The notes under the pieces were generated by a model. The model worked only from the letters and a program-made list of their open reading frames with translations, was not told the origin of the DNA and did no database searches. DNA of 64,000 nt from Lomentospora prolificans (lineage: Eukaryota; Ascomycota; Sordariomycetes; Microascales; Microascaceae). A program made the position numbers and the translations under genes. The stretch covers positions 124,001 to 188,000 of the forward strand of contig JARFXM010000007.1 of assembly GCA_029532625.1 (NCBI GenBank), given 5' to 3'. This document shows positions 43,258-54,350 of this stretch, in pieces (position 1 is the stretch's first letter; each line of letters opens with the position of its first letter).

Positions 43258-46200
43258 TCATACAAGGCAGAAATAGTCATCATTCTCCCAGCGATTCGGC
43301 CCCTTTTGTCCATTAGCCTGCCCGTCGTGGTCCTCTTCGGCCTCGCCATCCATGTTGCCATGCACGTAAACTTCGCCTACAAGGCGAAACGAGCCCGCAA
43401 ACTGTCCCTTTAACTCTCGCAGCACTACAGGCACACTACACCCGTAGAGGATACAGATAAAATCATTCTTCTGCATGTCCGGCGGCCCGATCCCGAAAAG
43501 CGAATCTTCCGCTTCTGGCTGGTCCCAGTGTTCTCCATCAAGGCTGTCCTCCTGTCGTCGTTCTCGATCGAAGTGGCCCTGATTTCTCGTCCCGCGAAAG
43601 AATCTACGATTCCATGTGGCGTCGCGCACGCGTTCGAGGTAGGCTTGCAAGGTCTCCGAGTGACCTTGGAGCAGCTCGCGGACGTTCAAATCTCCGTTGT
43701 TAAAGGTGTCAGCCAGCTCTAGGCACCGGAAGCAAGCGCGCTGGTACCACGTCGGCGGGATCTGGCGGTTTCCGTCCTTATCCACCACAAGGGTTCTCCA
43801 GATCCTATCGGGAACACGGCCGTGATTTTTTATGCCCGTCCAACCCCCCAGGGCCAGCGCCTCACGCAGAATCACGCCACCTGTGGTTCGTGAGGAGACC
43901 TTGCCGACCTTGCCGAGTTTGAAGCCTTTGACCCTCAGGGCATTTTTGGTGAGTGACCCCTCAGCTATGCTCGGAGCAGGCAGGGATGTGAACTCTCCGT
44001 TTTCTGAGCCGCCTGGTGTCTGATTTTGAGACCCTTGCGGCGCGTCGCCAACGCGAACAAACGCCCAGTCCTTTGCCTTTTGTCTCGATGCCCTGTAGTT
44101 CGGTTGGTCGACGGGACCGACCAGGCTGTCTCCGTTTTTCCGGCCGCTGTACACGTTTTCGGGCTCACCGAACTCTGAGGAAGCGAGCATTGGAATCCAT
44201 GACGGGAGTTCAACTTTCTTACTGTCAGAACCCTTGCTTTTGTCCCTAGTAATAGGCATTGCCCATGGACGGCAAATGATGTCTAAGCTCCCTGAGGACG
44301 CAATGCAAAATGAAGTGAAATCTTGGTACACCTGTACTCGAGTTTTCGAATAGTCCACGTCCAGCTTTTGTATAATATCGGTGTTGCGACGTTTTCCGGG
44401 GTAGAAATCAGACGCCTGTTCTGTATCGCTAGCAATGCAAACTAAGCTGTAGATGAGGTCTCTTTGGTCGCTTGCATCGAATGTCTTCAGCGAAGTAACC
44501 AGACACTCCAGAGACTTAAGTGGTCGGATGAGTTCCAGGTGAGATGAGTCTCTCTGCCCCGTCGTCTTCGTGTGGAAGAGCTTACTCATATTGTCGAGAA
44601 GGACGCATGCACCAAATGACTGGATCTCCCGGAGACTATTATGGCCATCACGGGAATCTTTGGGATCGAAAACACCGCTAATAGTCCTTTGATTCGACTT
44701 CAGAAGGGAGACAGCGTCCGCAAAATCAGTCCAGGAGACCCATCGCTTACCGCAGTGCACCGAGGCTCGCTCAGGTGCGAGAGAAACTTCCTGGACCACC
44801 CGGCGGCGGGAAAACCATCTGTCCCTCATGAGCTCAGCAAGATAGAGCCACTTTCGGGCGCGAGCTGGATCTTCCAGATATCTATCGAGTTTAGCAAAGT
44901 CCATGATTTCGTGGATGAACTCCATAGCGTCGTCACTATGGGCCGCATCATCAGGTTCCCCTAGCCAGATACACACGTTCTTGGCCGAGTTGTAAATATT
45001 GACCATTTCTCCTAGCTGTTGCGTCTTCTCCTGCATGTTCATCTGGTTGATGCACATGAAATCCACCCAGAGGCTCACCGGCCCGTCTTTTCGGCGGAGA
45101 CGTGAGAGGGCGCGGAACAGGTTGTTTCGTATCGAGATCCGGAAGGCGTATTTGATAGCGTATCCCCAGGACTCGTGATCGTTGGTCACATCCTTGAGAA
45201 GCCGTTTCGGAACAAGGTAAAGTCTTCCGTTGCTGATCGGTTCTCCCCAGTGATAGGAGAGCGCCGCATAGCTTGGCTTGGGATCCTGATTCAGCGACTG
45301 GGTGTCAACAGCACAGAGCAATGGGTAAGTTATATCCGGCGCAGGCCATATGACGAGCAGTCGGATGTCCCCTTTCCCGAGGGGGCGGTTGTAGATCTCG
45401 AAGTCCGGCGGAAGGGAGCTTGAGAAATGATCTTTCCCATCGGGCGGGGCTTCCTGCTCATTCCTCCAGGACCTTGCATTTTCCGAAGTTTGGCTTTTAA
45501 TCCACTTGTTCTCAAGAAAATATTCTCTCAGAAGAACTTCCCGGAGGCTTTTGATCTGTTCAATCTTCTCCATCCGGCGCCTAACATCGACAATGCGCTT
45601 ATCCAAGGCTTGGATGATCTTAAGCATGTCTTCTATGCGTCTCTGCTGCTCCAATTGGTTTTCTTGACTGTCGGACTCTTCATTTCCCGAGTCACTCTCG
45701 CTCACTTCGTCGCCAAGATCCCCGTCTTCTGCGGCCAGAAACGACCGGGACGGGCGGCCGATACTACCACCTGCGCTAAGACCACCAGGAACGACCTGTC
45801 CAGATCTTTTGAGTCTATCCTTGATTTTCACGAGGCTCTGTGCTCGTTTGTGATCGTTATCAAGATGCTCTTCTTCTCGTAATTTGTCGGTATACTCCCT
45901 CTGGCGAAGCTTTTCGTACGTCATCTCTTCTTCTTTGGTCACTTCAAGAGCTTCGCCATCCTTTCGTTTCATCTCTTCTAAGATCCTGTCGATCTTCTTT
46001 TGCAAGTCTGCCACAGTCTTCCGGGGATTTTTCATCTTTCCCGTCGAATTCGACTTTTTCTGCGCCTTCCGCTGGAGTCGTGCAGAGTAGTCAATGTCGC
46101 TGTCCGAGGCTTCTTCGTCCTCATCTTCACCAACCTCTCCTGGTTTATCTTCTTCACCACCCTCGCCCTGTAGTTCCTCACGAATATGGCCCTCGCTAGT

Positions 46201-47040
46201 CGACACTGCGTCGTTTCTCTCCGCCCCAACTCCTAGTTCGCCGCCGATTGCTTCCTCGAGAGAAACGTCATCGATTTTGCCTTCCTCAATAGTAGCTCCA
46301 TTTATTACCACTCGCACAGATTTCCCAGAATCCCTTCTCTTCCTGTCATCCAGGACATCACTCGGGCGTGTACGTTTCTCATCTCTAATATCTTCTTCAC
46401 CTTGGCCGTTGACCACATTTTCTTCCCCCCCATTTTCCAGACCAGTGGCTAGCGGGTCCCGCCCTTCAAATTCTCTTTTCGGGTGGGAACTATGGGACTG
46501 AAGCTCATTTCCTTCATTCTTCATATCTTCAAGTGCTGCCTTGAGGCTTGCCCGTCGTAGCCTTGCCCGAAGCTCTTCCAGCCTCTTCTTTTCGGTGGCC
46601 GCTGTTTTAGACGGCTTCGGATTGTCATGCGACGGGCCGTTGCCGGTGCCACGGCGCTGATCCTCGGGGATGAACACGTCTTCAAGGGCTACCTTAGTTT
46701 GATTAAAGTGCTTGTTCACCATTTCAAGCACACCGCCGAAAGTGTGACCGTGGCGCCGGGTTTGGTCCTGCAACTCTAGGCGCAGTCGCTCCACATCTTC
46801 GACGTCTTTTCGGGAAAGATAGGCTTGGCGCAATGTGGCAAGCTCTGTCTCCAAAGCCTTGATGGTTTTGCTGAGCAATGATATCTTGCCCTTCATCAAG
46901 TCCGCTCTTTCCCTGGAAAAGGCATTTCCGGGAACGCGGAAAGTAGCATGGTTGAATTGGGTGCGGGCCTTAATAGGCAGCTTCGGAAGATTCACGGCCG
47001 GACCATCCGCCCGGGAAGTAGTAGCGTCTGCACCATTCAT
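43258..47040 (-). CDS. HET-domain protein with long charged coiled-coil N-terminus (1260 aa)
   Basis: One uninterrupted frame. Residues about 1-500 are hydrophilic: Glu/Lys/Arg-rich coiled-coil segments (for example KISLLSKTIKALETELATLR and DLQKKIDRILEEMKRKDGE), acidic low-complexity stretches (GEDEDEEASDSD) and basic patches. The HET domain starts around residue 560: SYAALSYHWGEP at about 590-600, SLWVDFMCINQMN at about 655-667, IYNSAKNVCIWLGEPDD, then RDRWFSRRRVVQEVSLA near 740. The C-terminal third has no known domain. HET proteins trigger heterokaryon incompatibility and programmed cell death after fusion of unlike strains. A charged coiled-coil region before HET is unusual; most have HET at the N-terminus. 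No introns. Probably cytosolic. The cognate partner is unknown, but a membrane protein, an F-box protein and a second HET gene follow within 8 kb. Confidence 0.9.
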   Translation of the reverse strand: MNGADATTSRADGPAVNLPKLPIKARTQFNHATFRVPGNAFSRERADLMKGKISLLSKTIKALETELATLRQAYLSRKDVEDVERLRLELQDQTRRHGHTFGGVLEMVNKHFNQTKVALEDVFIPEDQRRGTGNGPSHDNPKPSKTAATEKKRLEELRARLRRASLKAALEDMKNEGNELQSHSSHPKREFEGRDPLATGLENGGEENVVNGQGEEDIRDEKRTRPSDVLDDRKRRDSGKSVRVVINGATIEEGKIDDVSLEEAIGGELGVGAERNDAVSTSEGHIREELQGEGGEEDKPGEVGEDEDEEASDSDIDYSARLQRKAQKKSNSTGKMKNPRKTVADLQKKIDRILEEMKRKDGEALEVTKEEEMTYEKLRQREYTDKLREEEHLDNDHKRAQSLVKIKDRLKRSGQVVPGGLSAGGSIGRPSRSFLAAEDGDLGDEVSESDSGNEESDSQENQLEQQRRIEDMLKIIQALDKRIVDVRRRMEKIEQIKSLREVLLREYFLENKWIKSQTSENARSWRNEQEAPPDGKDHFSSSLPPDFEIYNRPLGKGDIRLLVIWPAPDITYPLLCAVDTQSLNQDPKPSYAALSYHWGEPISNGRLYLVPKRLLKDVTNDHESWGYAIKYAFRISIRNNLFRALSRLRRKDGPVSLWVDFMCINQMNMQEKTQQLGEMVNIYNSAKNVCIWLGEPDDAAHSDDAMEFIHEIMDFAKLDRYLEDPARARKWLYLAELMRDRWFSRRRVVQEVSLAPERASVHCGKRWVSWTDFADAVSLLKSNQRTISGVFDPKDSRDGHNSLREIQSFGACVLLDNMSKLFHTKTTGQRDSSHLELIRPLKSLECLVTSLKTFDASDQRDLIYSLVCIASDTEQASDFYPGKRRNTDIIQKLDVDYSKTRVQVYQDFTSFCIASSGSLDIICRPWAMPITRDKSKGSDSKKVELPSWIPMLASSEFGEPENVYSGRKNGDSLVGPVDQPNYRASRQKAKDWAFVRVGDAPQGSQNQTPGGSENGEFTSLPAPSIAEGSLTKNALRVKGFKLGKVGKVSSRTTGGVILREALALGGWTGIKNHGRVPDRIWRTLVVDKDGNRQIPPTWYQRACFRCLELADTFNNGDLNVRELLQGHSETLQAYLERVRDATWNRRFFRGTRNQGHFDRERRQEDSLDGEHWDQPEAEDSLFGIGPPDMQKNDFICILYGCSVPVVLRELKGQFAGSFRLVGEVYVHGNMDGEAEEDHDGQANGQKGPNRWENDDYFCLV

Positions 47041-48252
47041 GGCGTCATGTGGAGGACGAAAAGAGCAAAGAGAGGAGGTTTGAAGAGCAAGGGACGGGGT
47101 TGCAAAGCGCTACTCTGGTTCTATACTTCTTTACTTAATATATCAAGGGCGCCGTGCATTGCAAGGGATGTGTGCAATCCCATCCTGTTGCTTAAAGCGT
47201 GAGGCGACCCCCCACCAAGGCAGTATTATTGACAACCATCGATCGCACAGCAGGATTAGCGCTGCCAATGAACCGGGCCGAGACCACCTAGGATAATCAT
47301 CCATTCGCTGGGCTCGTCACCGTCTGTCCTTACTTACGGGAGGCCTCGAGCCGCTTGAGCCGGTCCGAACAGGGTTGGTAATATCTATCCGATCCCCCTC
47401 CAGACCGAATTTGGCTATGCCTTTCTTGGGCATCATGGGTTTGTCTAGTCCTGGGAAAACACATCTGAACGTACCCGTCACTTCCGGCGCCATGCTTGAA
47501 ATTTCGGTGCGACTGTGGCTGACGGAGCCTTGGCTGGCATTGGCCCTGGTAAATTATCACGCCGAGGAGGCTTGATAATATTCGACCAGGTGGGTGGTGA
47601 TACAGGCTCCGCGGACCTCTTGTAATATCCCACAACACGTTTTGACTTGAGCCAATCGTGCTAGTATAGTCCACTTCTCTAATGTTACACAACATCAATA
47701 AACCAAGCCTTGTCCTCAAAACGCCATCCTCCATTCAACCGCAGCCCTGAAAAGCCAACCAGGCCTCCCTCACCACACTCCAATAATAGTGAGGAAACAC
47801 GAGATTAGTAAATGTTCAAGCCCCGCTGACATCTGGGTTTCTTTCTTTCGGGGCATTTCGCATAATGAGGCCTTGGGACTGTATGCAGGTATCACGACTT
47901 GACGAAGGGTGTTTGAAAGATGGGCAAGGCGACCCAACCGCCATATGAGCATAATCCTACTCCTCGTCTCCATATAATATCAATCCAAGACTGGCGGGAA
48001 CTCATTGGGGGAATCTAGCCGTCGAGGCCCTTTACCCCGCACCCATGCCAATGAGATCCGACTTGATCTGCTTAGTTCCCCCAGTCCGACTCAAGCCTTT
48101 GCCCCCTTCCACACGACCAGTGCTTATCGTCTGGTACAGGAACCGCCATAGTTGGCCCGAGGAGGTCTACTTATGTGTCCCTCATGTGTCCAAATAGATT
48201 CTTCCTTGAAAATCTTCACTACTGTCAAACCCATTTTCTGCAGTCAAAAATA
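47041..48252. other. intergenic between the first HET gene and the membrane-protein gene
   Basis: Divergent promoters for both neighbours should lie here. A minus ORF (47734-47330) and a + ORF (47375-47575) overlap; neither is recognised. Confidence 0.4.
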
Positions 48253-49392
48253 ATGCCTGCGTCTAGGAACGTTGCGGTACGTATTTCCGAAACCATAATA
48301 GCTGTAACTACTAGATGTCATCAAAAGCCTACATTCATTAGTCCTAATAAAGCTTTTCTATAGCGAGATTCAAGGTCTGTCCTCGAGCTCAAGTCCCCAA
48401 GCATCTCCCTAGATGCCGCCGGTCTTGTTGCCTTGGCCGATCTCACGACCATCCAGCAGCGGACCACGCTTACTGGAACGGCCGTCCTATTCGACGTCCT
48501 GATCCTCTGCCCTGGGATACACCTACAGCAGGAATCCGTCTCCCTCAATGGTGGAGAATACCCAGCCTGCGCGGCTCTCACGACGGGCTATGTCTTCCGC
48601 GTTGAAAACCCGGCGACTGTCTACTATCTCCAACAAGTCAGTCTTACCGGCCACTTGACAAACGTTGAAGTTAGCCGAGTTGTACCGGAGGAAGGCCTCC
48701 CGTTCTGGGACTTGTCTACCTTCTACTCGCACAACAATGCAACATTGCTGTCCACTTTGGCCTACACAACATCAATGCTCTGGACTCTCACAGTCATCCT
48801 TCTTACCGCTATGACGCACGACTGGTGGGCACTTTCTGTCCTCTTTATGCTCATGTTTGCACGCCTCTGCAATGTTATTGTCCTCCGTCGCCGGGCCTTC
48901 GGGAAGAAGTGGTCCGGTGCACCAGAGCCCGATGTGCAAGGAGACCTCCTCGTCCTCCTCAGCCAAGACAGATGGGTCCGAATAAAGGGCTCGGTAGATG
49001 ACTTGAAAAAGTGTACTTCAGGTCAGTGGCTCCGAGACGAGACTAACGTCGAGAGTTGGTTTATTGCTTTGGCTACGCTCTCGGTCTATCTCGCCGCGGC
49101 GCTGGTCAGCAACGCCGAGTCGTTTAGCCAGATCCTCCTCCTTTGTCTCTTTGCCGGCTCTGCTGGGTTGCTGGCCATCGCAAATTTTGCGACACGGGAC
49201 CTGCAGATGCATGGGACAAAGCTCAGGGTGGTCGGGAATCCCAGGGAGTATTCGCGGCGGAAGGACCTAGCAGATGAGCTGATCAAGGAGACGAATCGCG
49301 ACGATTGGGCGGTCCGTATGGCTATGATTGTCAAGAGCAAATGCGAAAAATGCAACAAATGCGACTGCAAAGACGTAGCAGCCATTATGTGA
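48253..49392 (+). CDS. multi-pass membrane protein with CxxCxxCxC tail
   Basis: Two exons, 48253-48276 and 48364-49392 (donor GTACGT, acceptor CTATAG), 350 residues beginning MPASRNVARDSRSVLE. The 24-nt first exon supplies the only good ATG, since the open frame of exon 2 lacks one. Helices: LLSTLAYTTSMLWTLTVILL; WALSVLFMLMFARLCNVIVL; WFIALATLSVYLAAALV; and ILLLCLFAGSAGLLAIAN. The C-terminus is basic, then ends KSKCEKCNKCDCKDVAAIM, a dense Cys motif that could bind metal or be lipidated. I recognise the general type (uncharacterised ascomycete membrane proteins) but no named family. It sits between HET and F-box genes on the same strand as the latter. Confidence 0.75.
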
Positions 49393-49957
49393 TTATTACC
49401 AGAGAGGTTGCGATATTATATGCTAAATATCAATGAAGCCTCATCCAAGGATCTGTAATAAGAGAAGTACATGGAAATAGACTTAGGGGTATGCAGCCAC
49501 GACAACCTGTCTGTGTTTATAAGGTTGACCTAATATGTATTCTAGAGGCCGGTATATTGATCCTTGGGTCCCGGTCAGGACTAGAACAAGAAATTACACA
49601 TCGAGAAACGAAAAAGCTCGCCTTTCGGTTTCGCGCTGCGCTGCGCCACCGAAAACCCACCATTGCATCGATCGCATTGGGCACGCCAGAACTCTAAGCC
49701 TGCTCCGATGGACACAGAGGGAAGCCAGCTGGCGTAAAAATGAGGCAGCGCATGAATCGCCCATAGTCAAAATGGAAAAAAGAGCATGAACACATTCGCT
49801 CGGCTTTATTAATATCCATGGCAATCCCGGAACATGCTCGCTGGCCTTCTTTACGCCCAAATGCTCGAAATACCCAAATCGATCAGATTTCATACCCAAA
49901 GGATCGTAGCTTTTCTCTCTCTCTTCTTAACAATTTGCTGCACGCACACACTCAGTC
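49393..49957. other. intergenic
   Basis: Only shadow-like short ORFs; expected to hold the promoter of the F-box gene. Confidence 0.5.
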
Positions 49958-50755
49958 ATGACGGACGGCCCAGCCCATCGCGTCTTACTCTGTCTCCCAG
50001 AGTGTCTTGAAGCGATCTTTCTAGATCTCGACAATGCCACCCTCCTGACCTCCGCGCAACGAGTGTGTAAGTCATGGCAGAGCACAATTACGGGATCACA
50101 AAAACTGCAGCGGAAGCTCTTCTTCGCACCGATATCTAGCGTCGAGGCTGGCCAGACCCGAACCCCGAACCCTCTCCTCGAACAAAACTTCCACGCCTTC
50201 TTCAGCACGGGGCTACACGACAAACTCCCCCGCGATGAGGCCCTCCAAACTCTTGGCGGCGAACAGACAGGTGGCAAGCAAAAGGCAGCACAGAGACGCG
50301 CAGCCCTTCTCCGAAAGGGTGCGAGTTGGCGGCGTATGTACCCCGAAGCTCCAGTAAGCTTCAAGGTTGGATTCATCGAGGCGCGGGGAAACAACCAGCT
50401 CTCCTTCTACAGCCATGTCCTCGACGTTCCGGGGGGGGTCATGATGGGTAAACTGTACGACGTTGGGTACAGCATGCATCTGGGTCGGTCTATGGAGAAG
50501 GGCTGGTTTGCGGTGTACTGGAGGGAGAAGAGCCAGGATCCAGAAGTCCATGGCTACTCGTGGAAGTGCGGCAGCGAAGAAATAGCACTTTCGAAATTTG
50601 CCGAGGATGTCAAGATTGTCATCTGTCCTCGTATCCGAGGTAGCGGTCCTCTGCCAGTGGCGAAGAAGAATTTGAAGGCGTTGTATATGCCAGAAGAATT
50701 TGAGTGCTGCACGATGAATCTTGAGTTCGCGTCTGCTCAGGATTGGTTCGGTTGA
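49958..50755 (+). CDS. F-box protein, 265 aa
   Basis: Single exon. The F-box is at about residues 8-50: HRVLLCLPECLEAIFLDLD, TLLTSAQRVCKSWQSTITGS, then QKLQRKLFFAP, the wording of a large ascomycete F-box family. The rest has no WD40 or LRR repeats; it contains RRAALLRKGASWRRMYP and a C-terminal region of mixed strands. F-box proteins recruit substrates to SCF ubiquitin ligases through Skp1. The small unnamed C-terminal domain presumably binds the target, which is unknown. Neighbours are a membrane protein upstream and a HET gene downstream in the same direction. Looks intact. Confidence 0.85.
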   Translation: MTDGPAHRVLLCLPECLEAIFLDLDNATLLTSAQRVCKSWQSTITGSQKLQRKLFFAPISSVEAGQTRTPNPLLEQNFHAFFSTGLHDKLPRDEALQTLGGEQTGGKQKAAQRRAALLRKGASWRRMYPEAPVSFKVGFIEARGNNQLSFYSHVLDVPGGVMMGKLYDVGYSMHLGRSMEKGWFAVYWREKSQDPEVHGYSWKCGSEEIALSKFAEDVKIVICPRIRGSGPLPVAKKNLKALYMPEEFECCTMNLEFASAQDWFG

Positions 50756-51960
50756 CGGAGATCCCGGGCAAGGGTAGATAGTTTAGAAAAACCTGGAACA
50801 ACACTTTCTCTAACACAATTCTACAGTGTTTTAGACGTCAGTTTCGCGCTGGTCAAGGTATTGAGCCAGCATTGTAGGAGTCGGTACTGTTAGTTCTATT
50901 GTACGCTCGGATTTTCTTCATAGATCTTAGTACCAGTCTTACTTTTATTACGCGAGGAGCTATAGATATTTCTGCCTAGTCTGCAGACAATGACGTGCGC
51001 TTGTGAATTATTCTGAAACAACTAATACTAGCAACACGTTGCTCCCGATTGAAGCCGCGAGCAACACGGGAAGGAAAATCAGAGGTGAAGTGACAGGGGT
51101 CAATAGGACAAGCCCAACAACCGCCATGGCCTTAGCTTTGATGGCTCCTCCAACCAGGGCAGATCGTAGCATGAGCCACGTGAGGGGAACTCCAGCGGCG
51201 TGAGGCCAACATCAAACAGGTTTGTTGCCGCGAAGATGAACACTGCATCATCTAGGTTAGCGAGGGATGCCAGCGGTGCCCCGGTATCGTGTTTGGCAGA
51301 TGCTTGCCTTGCTCCCCGAATGGTCGGGTCTTCTGCCTGGTGAGCGAGAATCGCTGAAGCTGACTGTAGACGCATTGATTGGCGACTATACTTCTTGTTA
51401 GAACGAGATTTAGAAACATCCATGGAACTGAGATCTGTGCAGGGTTGCTGTTACCTGTACTCATTTTGGATTCCTACATCACAAAGCTAGCTCACGGTAT
51501 CTAGAGATCCTAGAAAACAGAGCGGCGGAGTCATGGATATACGTCAAGAGCAAAAAGCATCCTGATTAGGGAGCGATACCACGCCAGAAATCTCTCTCCA
51601 GAGGTGGAAAAATCCAGCCAAGGTGATGATGCAAGGGTCCATGCCAAACACACAGCGAGCGCTGGAGGGCGCCAACAAGAATCTCAGGCGCAGAGGCTTT
51701 TTACAGTTTTCCACACCTGAACGCACACTTAGACGCTGGCCATACTCGTGCCACGCGCCCCTGAATTATGTGGCTGGGCGGCAATGCGAGCATTTTAAGT
51801 GGCCCAATATCTAACCAAGGCGTTTATTAAGATGGATGGATATCAACTCATCTCGCTCAAAAAAGCCCCATTATTCACTCAGTAATTCATAATAGTAGCT
51901 CTTTTGTGCCCACGGTCGCAGTCATCATTGATAACATCGTCATCTGAAAAAGCCGGCAAG
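50756..51960. other. intergenic
   Basis: A minus frame (51423-51100) includes a protein-like stretch (SLANLDDAVFIFAATNLFDV) but no domain or convincing start. It should include the promoter of the second HET gene. Confidence 0.4.
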
Positions 51961-54350
51961 ATGTACAATGACGAAATGCTCTATGAGTGGGAGTGGGAGG
52001 GATCCGAGAGGCAAGGACGCCGAACGACTACACTTGCCAATTGGCTGGCCGGTATCGCCGAGCCCGGATCCCAGACCGCGAGGGTCTGTTGCAAGGGCTG
52101 TGTCAACTTCGATGTGTCCAACCTACCGGGCTACCAGACGGCGTACACGGAGCGCTATGCGCTCTACGATCACACCGTATCGCTCGAGAGATTACTGGAT
52201 ACGGCGTCGTCGGGTTGCCGGCGATGTCAGGTGCTTGCCCAGGCCTATTTTTTTCTCAGTCCCAGTGACGATGGCGACATCCGACTAAAGTTCCTGCCAT
52301 CATCCGTCGTCATGTCGCGACCTATGGCTTGCCTAGAGGTGCTTCCGGTAGATGAATCGGCACTGGGCGTGATGGGGTTTCCTCGGCCCGGGAAGGGACG
52401 GCGCAGGCACGCGAGTATGAACACTCAGGAGCCCTACGAGGTTATCACGCTAGCTATTAACGAGTGCATTCGAGATCATCCTGATTGTCGGCCCCCTAGT
52501 GGCCAGGTCCTGCCAGCCAGGCTCGTGGAAGTGCCTTCTCTTGATGGGTCACCAGTCAAAGTGGTCACCACACCGGCTACCTCTGACATAGAATACACTG
52601 CTCTGTCCCATTGCTGGGGCAAATACCCGCTGCTCAAGCTTCTAAAGCATCACGGCAGCGGAGATGTCGAGTTTGAGTGGGCAGAGCTCCCACAGTCATT
52701 CAAGGACGTCTGCAAGGTCACAAGATATCTGAACCAAAAGTACGTTTGGATCGACTCGTTATGCATCATACAAGACGACCCCGGTGACTGGCGGAGAGAG
52801 GCGGCGAAGATGGGTTCCATCTATGAAGGCTCCTACGTTACAATAGCAGCGGCCGATGCCGCTGGAAGTGTTGACGGCTTCTTGCATCCGAGGTACGAAG
52901 CGAATAACTTCACTGTAGACGACAGCAATGGCAACCTTGTCAGGTTCGTTGCGCGCGACTATGATCTCAAGATGCACAACTTCAGGTTCTTTCACTATGG
53001 CGACACACCCGATCACGAGTGGCTGATGCGGCCCGTTGACATGGACCAGAAATACGTAAACCCAATTCTACTTCGCGGGTGGTGCTTTCAGGAGCGGCTC
53101 ATGGCCAAGCGTATCCTACACTTCAAGCGGTACGAGTTTCTCTTGGAATGTAATATGGGCGTGAGGTGCGAGTGTTCCGGCATGATCAAAGTCAGGCATG
53201 GTACCATAAAGTCCCACCTGAACGTCATGCTCAAGCATACGCTTAATAGCTTCGATCTCATTAAGGCCGCCAAGGTGCACGAGAGCCTTTTCGAGCATAT
53301 TGGTATGCGGAGAAGCATCGAACCCGCTTCACCCAACGCCGATGAGCGATTTATGCAAATGTGGGAGGCAATCATCGAGATATACTCTCGGACGGCTTTC
53401 ACCTACGACGAGGACGTGCTCCCTGCGCTGGGCGCCCTGGCGAGGTTCTTCCAGACCAAGATGCCGGGCTGGACATATTTGGCCGGGCTGTGGAAGGAGG
53501 CGTTACCCAGGGGCCTGATGTGGACGATGAAAAATACGCGAGGATTGGATGCACGAAAGGCCCGGCGCACGAAGCCCGAAGCATCACAATCACAGGGGGG
53601 TATGGCTGCTTCGGCACCAGTAGCTCCGTCATTCACGTGGGCCGCGTTGGCCGGCAGAGTCCGGTATAGGACAGCCGAATATGCTAGGAAGCTGGAAGTA
53701 GAGGTCGTCGCTGCAGGGGTTGATGCCGTGGGCAATGAAGTTTACGGAGACGTCGGGACGGGTTCTGTCGTGCTTCGCGGCCGAGTTGTTGCCTTCCGAT
53801 TCCCTCGCTACTTTCCGCAGGGTTTCGGTAATAATAGAGGCAGTGGCGATCAAGCACTAGGGGGGTCGATAGCAATTCATGACGGATGGGAGGACGGATA
53901 CTGCAGCCATTCTGAGCAGGAAGTACAAATTTGCAAAGACATTATGGCGGATACTTGGGAGTTAACCAGCAAAGTTGAGTCCGGAATGGAAACAATGGGT
54001 CGTGTCGCAGGTTTCGACACGAGCGAAGAGCATGCTAGCTATTTCTACCCTATCCCTGCGCCGTAAGTATCCTCTTATCATGTACTTTTTCCTAATTGCA
54101 TCGCAGCACCCAGACACTAATGTTGAATGGACATAGCCGCAATGAAGACGAGAGTCTACGTATACTAGAGCCGCTCGTTTTATTACGTGTCTTTTCTGGG
54201 GCTGAGCACGGTATGAGAGGGGTTGGCTCGGCGTGTTTGATGCTCAGAAAGTGTTCCGACAACCCTAATGCTTACAGGAGGGTTGGGCTGAGGACGGTGA
54301 AGAACCAGATATTCGAGGATGCCAAAGAATATGACATCCGGATTCATTGA
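51961..54350 (+). CDS. HET-domain protein (771 aa, two exons)
   Basis: Exon 1 51961-54062, exon 2 54137-54350. The first in-frame ATG is 51961; the open frame above it has none. The apparent stop at 54066 is inside the donor GTAAGT, and splicing adds about 71 residues (RNEDESLRILEPLVLLRVF to EYDIRIH). An N-terminal Cys-containing region (VCCKGCVNFDV, SGCRRCQVLA) precedes the HET domain: IEYTALSHCWGK (about 210-221), YVWIDSLCIIQDDPGDW (about 260-276), then REAAKMGSIYEGSYVTIAAA and DGFL. ILLRGWCFQERLMAKRILHF (about 369-388) is the usual downstream motif. It is likely an incompatibility/cell-death effector. Its organisation (Cys-rich start, central HET, C-terminal region) is the common one, unlike the 1260-residue HET protein nearby. 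Confidence 0.9.
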
